A stretch of 64,000 bases of DNA from Taudactylus pleione. Its lineage: Eukaryota; Chordata; Amphibia; Anura; Myobatrachidae. A program made the translations under genes and the position numbers. Shown piece by piece: positions 61,545 through 64,000 of this stretch (position 1 is the stretch's first letter; each line of letters begins with the position of its first letter). The notes beneath the pieces are model-generated. The model searched no databases. It had not been told where the DNA came from and saw only the letters and a program-made list of their open reading frames with translations. The stretch is from NCBI GenBank assembly GCA_031769625.1, contig JAUIMM010002313.1, forward strand, positions 1 to 64,000, given 5' to 3'.

Positions 61545-64000
61545 AACCAGCATTTGCTGTTTTCTCTTAAACGCAACATGGGAGAAAAACCATTTCACAT
61601 CACATTTGTGGGTCTTGGTCTTCAACACATTCTGTGGAATTTTGAGCTGTCTGTGTTTGCTACAAGAGAAGATATCACAAAGTATGAGCCTTTGTTTTCC
61701 ATTGGTTTCAATGCATTTTGGCCTAAAGCGTGCATTTGATGTTTTCTCTAAAATGCAACATGAGAGAAAAACCATTTCAAATCACTTTGTGGGTCTTGGT
61801 CTTCAACATATTCTGTAAAATTTTGAGCTGTCTGTGTTTTCTACAAGAGGAGATATCACAAAGTATGTGCTTTTTATTGTTTCCATTTGGTTTCATGGCA
61901 TTTTGGCCTAAAACGAGCATTTGCTGTTTTCTCCTAAATGCAACATGGGAGAAAAAACATTTCACATCAAATTTGTGGGTCTTGGTCTTCAACACATTCT
62001 GTGACATTTTGAGCTGTCTTTGTTTGCTACAAGAGGAGATATCACAAAGTATGTGCTTTTGTTTTCTATTGGTTTCAATGCATTTTCGCCTAAAGCGTGC
62101 ATTTGCTGTTTTCTCTGAAATGCAACAAAGGAGAAAAAACATTTCACATCTCATTTGTGGGTCTTGGTCTTCAACACTTTCTGTGAAATTTTGAGCTGTC
62201 TTTGTTTGCTACAAGAGGAGATATCACAAAGTATGTGCTTTTGTTGTTTCTATTGGTTTCAATGCATTTTTGACTTTAATGAGCATTTGCCGTTTTCTCT
62301 TAAACGAAACATGGGAGAAAAAACATTTTATATCACATTTGTGGTTCTTGGTCTTCAACACATTCTGTGAAATTTTGAGCTGTCTGTGTTTGCTACAAGA
62401 GGAGATATCACAAAGTATTTGCTTTTGTCGTTTCCATTGGTTTCAATACATTTTGGCCTAAAACAAGCATTTGCTGTTTTCTCTTAAAAGCAACATGGGA
62501 GAAAAACCATTTCACATCACATTTGTGGGTCTTGGTCTTCAACACATTCTGTGAAATTTTGAGCTGTCTGTGTTTGCTACTAGAGGAGATATCACAAAAA
62601 ATGCACTTTTACTATTTCCATTGGTTTCAATGCATTTTGGCCTAAAGTGTGCATTTGCTGTTTTCTCTTAAACGCAACATGGGAGAAAAAACATTTCACA
62701 TCACATTTGTGGGTATTGGTCTTCAACACATTCTGTTTTCTCTTAAACGCAACATGGGAGAAAAACCATTTCACATCACATTTGTTTGTCTTGTTCTTCA
62801 ACACATTCTGTGAAATTTTGAGCTGTCTGTGTTTGCTACAAGAGGAAATATCACAAAGTATGCACTTTAGTTGTTTCCATTGGTTTCAATGCATTTTGGC
62901 CTAAAACCAGCATTTGCTGTTTTCTCTTAAACGCAACATGGGAGAAAAACCATTTCACATCACATTTGTGGGTCTTGGTCTTCAACACATTCTGTGAAAT
63001 TTTGAGCTGTCTGTGTTTGCTACAAGAGGAGATATCACAAAGTATGTGCTTTTGTTGTTTCCTTTGGTTTCAATGCATTTTGGCCTAAAATGTGCATTTG
63101 CTGTTTTCTCTTAAACGCAACATGGAAGAAAAACCATTTCACAGCACATTTGTGGGTCTTTTTCTTCAACACATTCTGTGAAATTTTGAGCTGTCTGTGT
63201 TTGCTACAAGAGGAGATATCACAAAGTATGCGCTTTCGTTGTTTCCATTGGTTTCAATGCATTTTAGCCTAAGACGAGCATTTGCTGTTTTCTCTTAAAC
63301 GCAACATGGGAGAAAAACCATTTCATATCACATTTGTGGGTCTTGGTCTTCAACACATTCTGTGAAATTTTGAGCTGTCTGTCTTTGCTACAAGAGGAGA
63401 TATCACAAAGTATTTGCTTTTGTCGTTTCCATTGGTTTCAATGCATTTTGGCCTAAAACAAGCATTTGCTGTTTTCTCTTAAAAGCAACATGGGAGAAAA
63501 ACCATTTCACATCACTTTTGTGGGTCTTGGTCTTCAACACATTCTGTGAAATTTTGAGCTGTCTGTGTTTGCTACTAGAGGAGATATCACAAAATATGCA
63601 ATTTTACTGTTTCCATTGGTTTCAATGCATTTTGGCCTAAAGTGTGCATTTGCTGTTTTCTCTTAAACGCAACATGGGAGAAAAACCATTTCACATCACA
63701 TTTGTGGGTCTTGGTCTTCAACACATTCTGTTTTCTCTTAAACGCAACATGGGAGAAAAACCATTTCAGATCACATTTGTGGGTCTTGTTCCTCAACACA
63801 TTCTGTGAAATTTTGAGCTGTCTGTGTTTGCTACAAGAGGAGATATCACAAAGTATGCGCTTTCGTTGTTTCCATTGGTTTCAATGCATTTTGGCCTAAT
63901 ACGAGCATTTGCTGTTTTCTCTTAAACGCAACATTGGAGAAAAACCATTTCATATCACATTTGTGGGTCTTGGTCTTCAACACATTCTGTGAAATTTTGA

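Larger units (their letters stand above)
32391..64000 (+). repeat. 184-bp satellite array, right arm
   Basis: The same satellite in the same orientation as the left arm continues to the end of the window, about 170 monomers. The first ~30 bases after the LINE carry private changes (CAATCACATT with an inserted T, ATTATGAGC). The arm shares all monomer types and 24 of the 75-bp truncated units. The section with truncated units at 42807, 43802 and 44429 reproduces the left-arm section at 4555, 5550 and 6177 with identical spacing. From about 44.5 kb the arm is a mosaic of near-identical segments. I see no gene in it. Confidence 0.97.

Noticed and set aside
61730..62194. Open frames up to ~154 codons throughout the satellite, on both strands
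   Set aside because: They arise because several monomer subtypes have lost the common stop or shifted frame by small indels. Each monomer carries a TAA, 184 is not a multiple of 3, the same peptides appear in several frames, many starts are TTG or GTG, and no domain is present.

Overview
The window is a vertebrate tandem-repeat (satellite DNA) locus with one long non-LTR retrotransposon embedded in it. About 56 kb is an AT-rich satellite with a 184-bp monomer. It forms a left arm (1-24777) and a right arm (32391-64000), all monomers in the same orientation. The remaining ~7.6 kb (24778-32390) is a LINE on the minus strand. I see no host protein gene, tRNA, rRNA or CRISPR array. The retrotransposon points to an amphibian host (frog, salamander or caecilian), with fish as an alternative: its ORF1 has a ZCCHC3-like region with three CCHC zinc knuckles, and its ORF2 is of the APE-endonuclease/reverse-transcriptase type of the Tx1 branch of L1-like elements. 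This assignment comes from family recognition, not a search.

Satellite layout. The monomer carries one TAA per unit (in GCCTAA), and 184 is not a multiple of 3. The many 60-150 codon open frames in the arms are therefore by-products of the repeat and not genes. Monomers fall into recognisable sequence types that recur in fixed order as multi-kilobase higher-order repeats (HORs). Typical internal spacings are 995 bp (5x184+75) and 627 bp (3x184+75). The 75-bp component is a truncated monomer joined at a CTGT microhomology, present in about 40 places. Superimposed on the HORs are recent duplications: a 1277-bp seven-monomer tandem duplication at 1-2554, a 1911-bp one around 13.8-17.7 kb, a ~4.9-kb one at 33.1-42.1 kb, and a ~5-6-kb segment repeated at 46.6-52.6 and 56.3-61.5 kb.

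Retrotransposon layout, in its own 5' to 3' direction (right to left): a short leader (32390-32300); an acidic N-terminal frame (32299-31781); a second frame with a coiled-coil start and a 24-bp minisatellite (31874-30861); ORF1 with the zinc knuckles (30861-29407); an in-frame continuation after one stop codon (29406-28714); a 30-nt spacer; an intact 1125-codon ORF2 (28683-25306); and a ~0.5-kb 3' region with no poly(A) tail. ORF1 would bind the element RNA. ORF2 would nick DNA and reverse-transcribe. The upstream region is split between frames and may be mutated or genuinely multi-cistronic: a TGATG stop/start overlap joins the second frame to ORF1.

Most notable: the LINE sits at exactly the same phase of the 184-bp monomer on both sides with no visible target-site duplication, yet its two flanks belong to different positions of the higher-order repeat. 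Its 3' end also resembles a stretch of the satellite. This suggests either insertion preference for the satellite or later recombination between LINE-bearing repeats.
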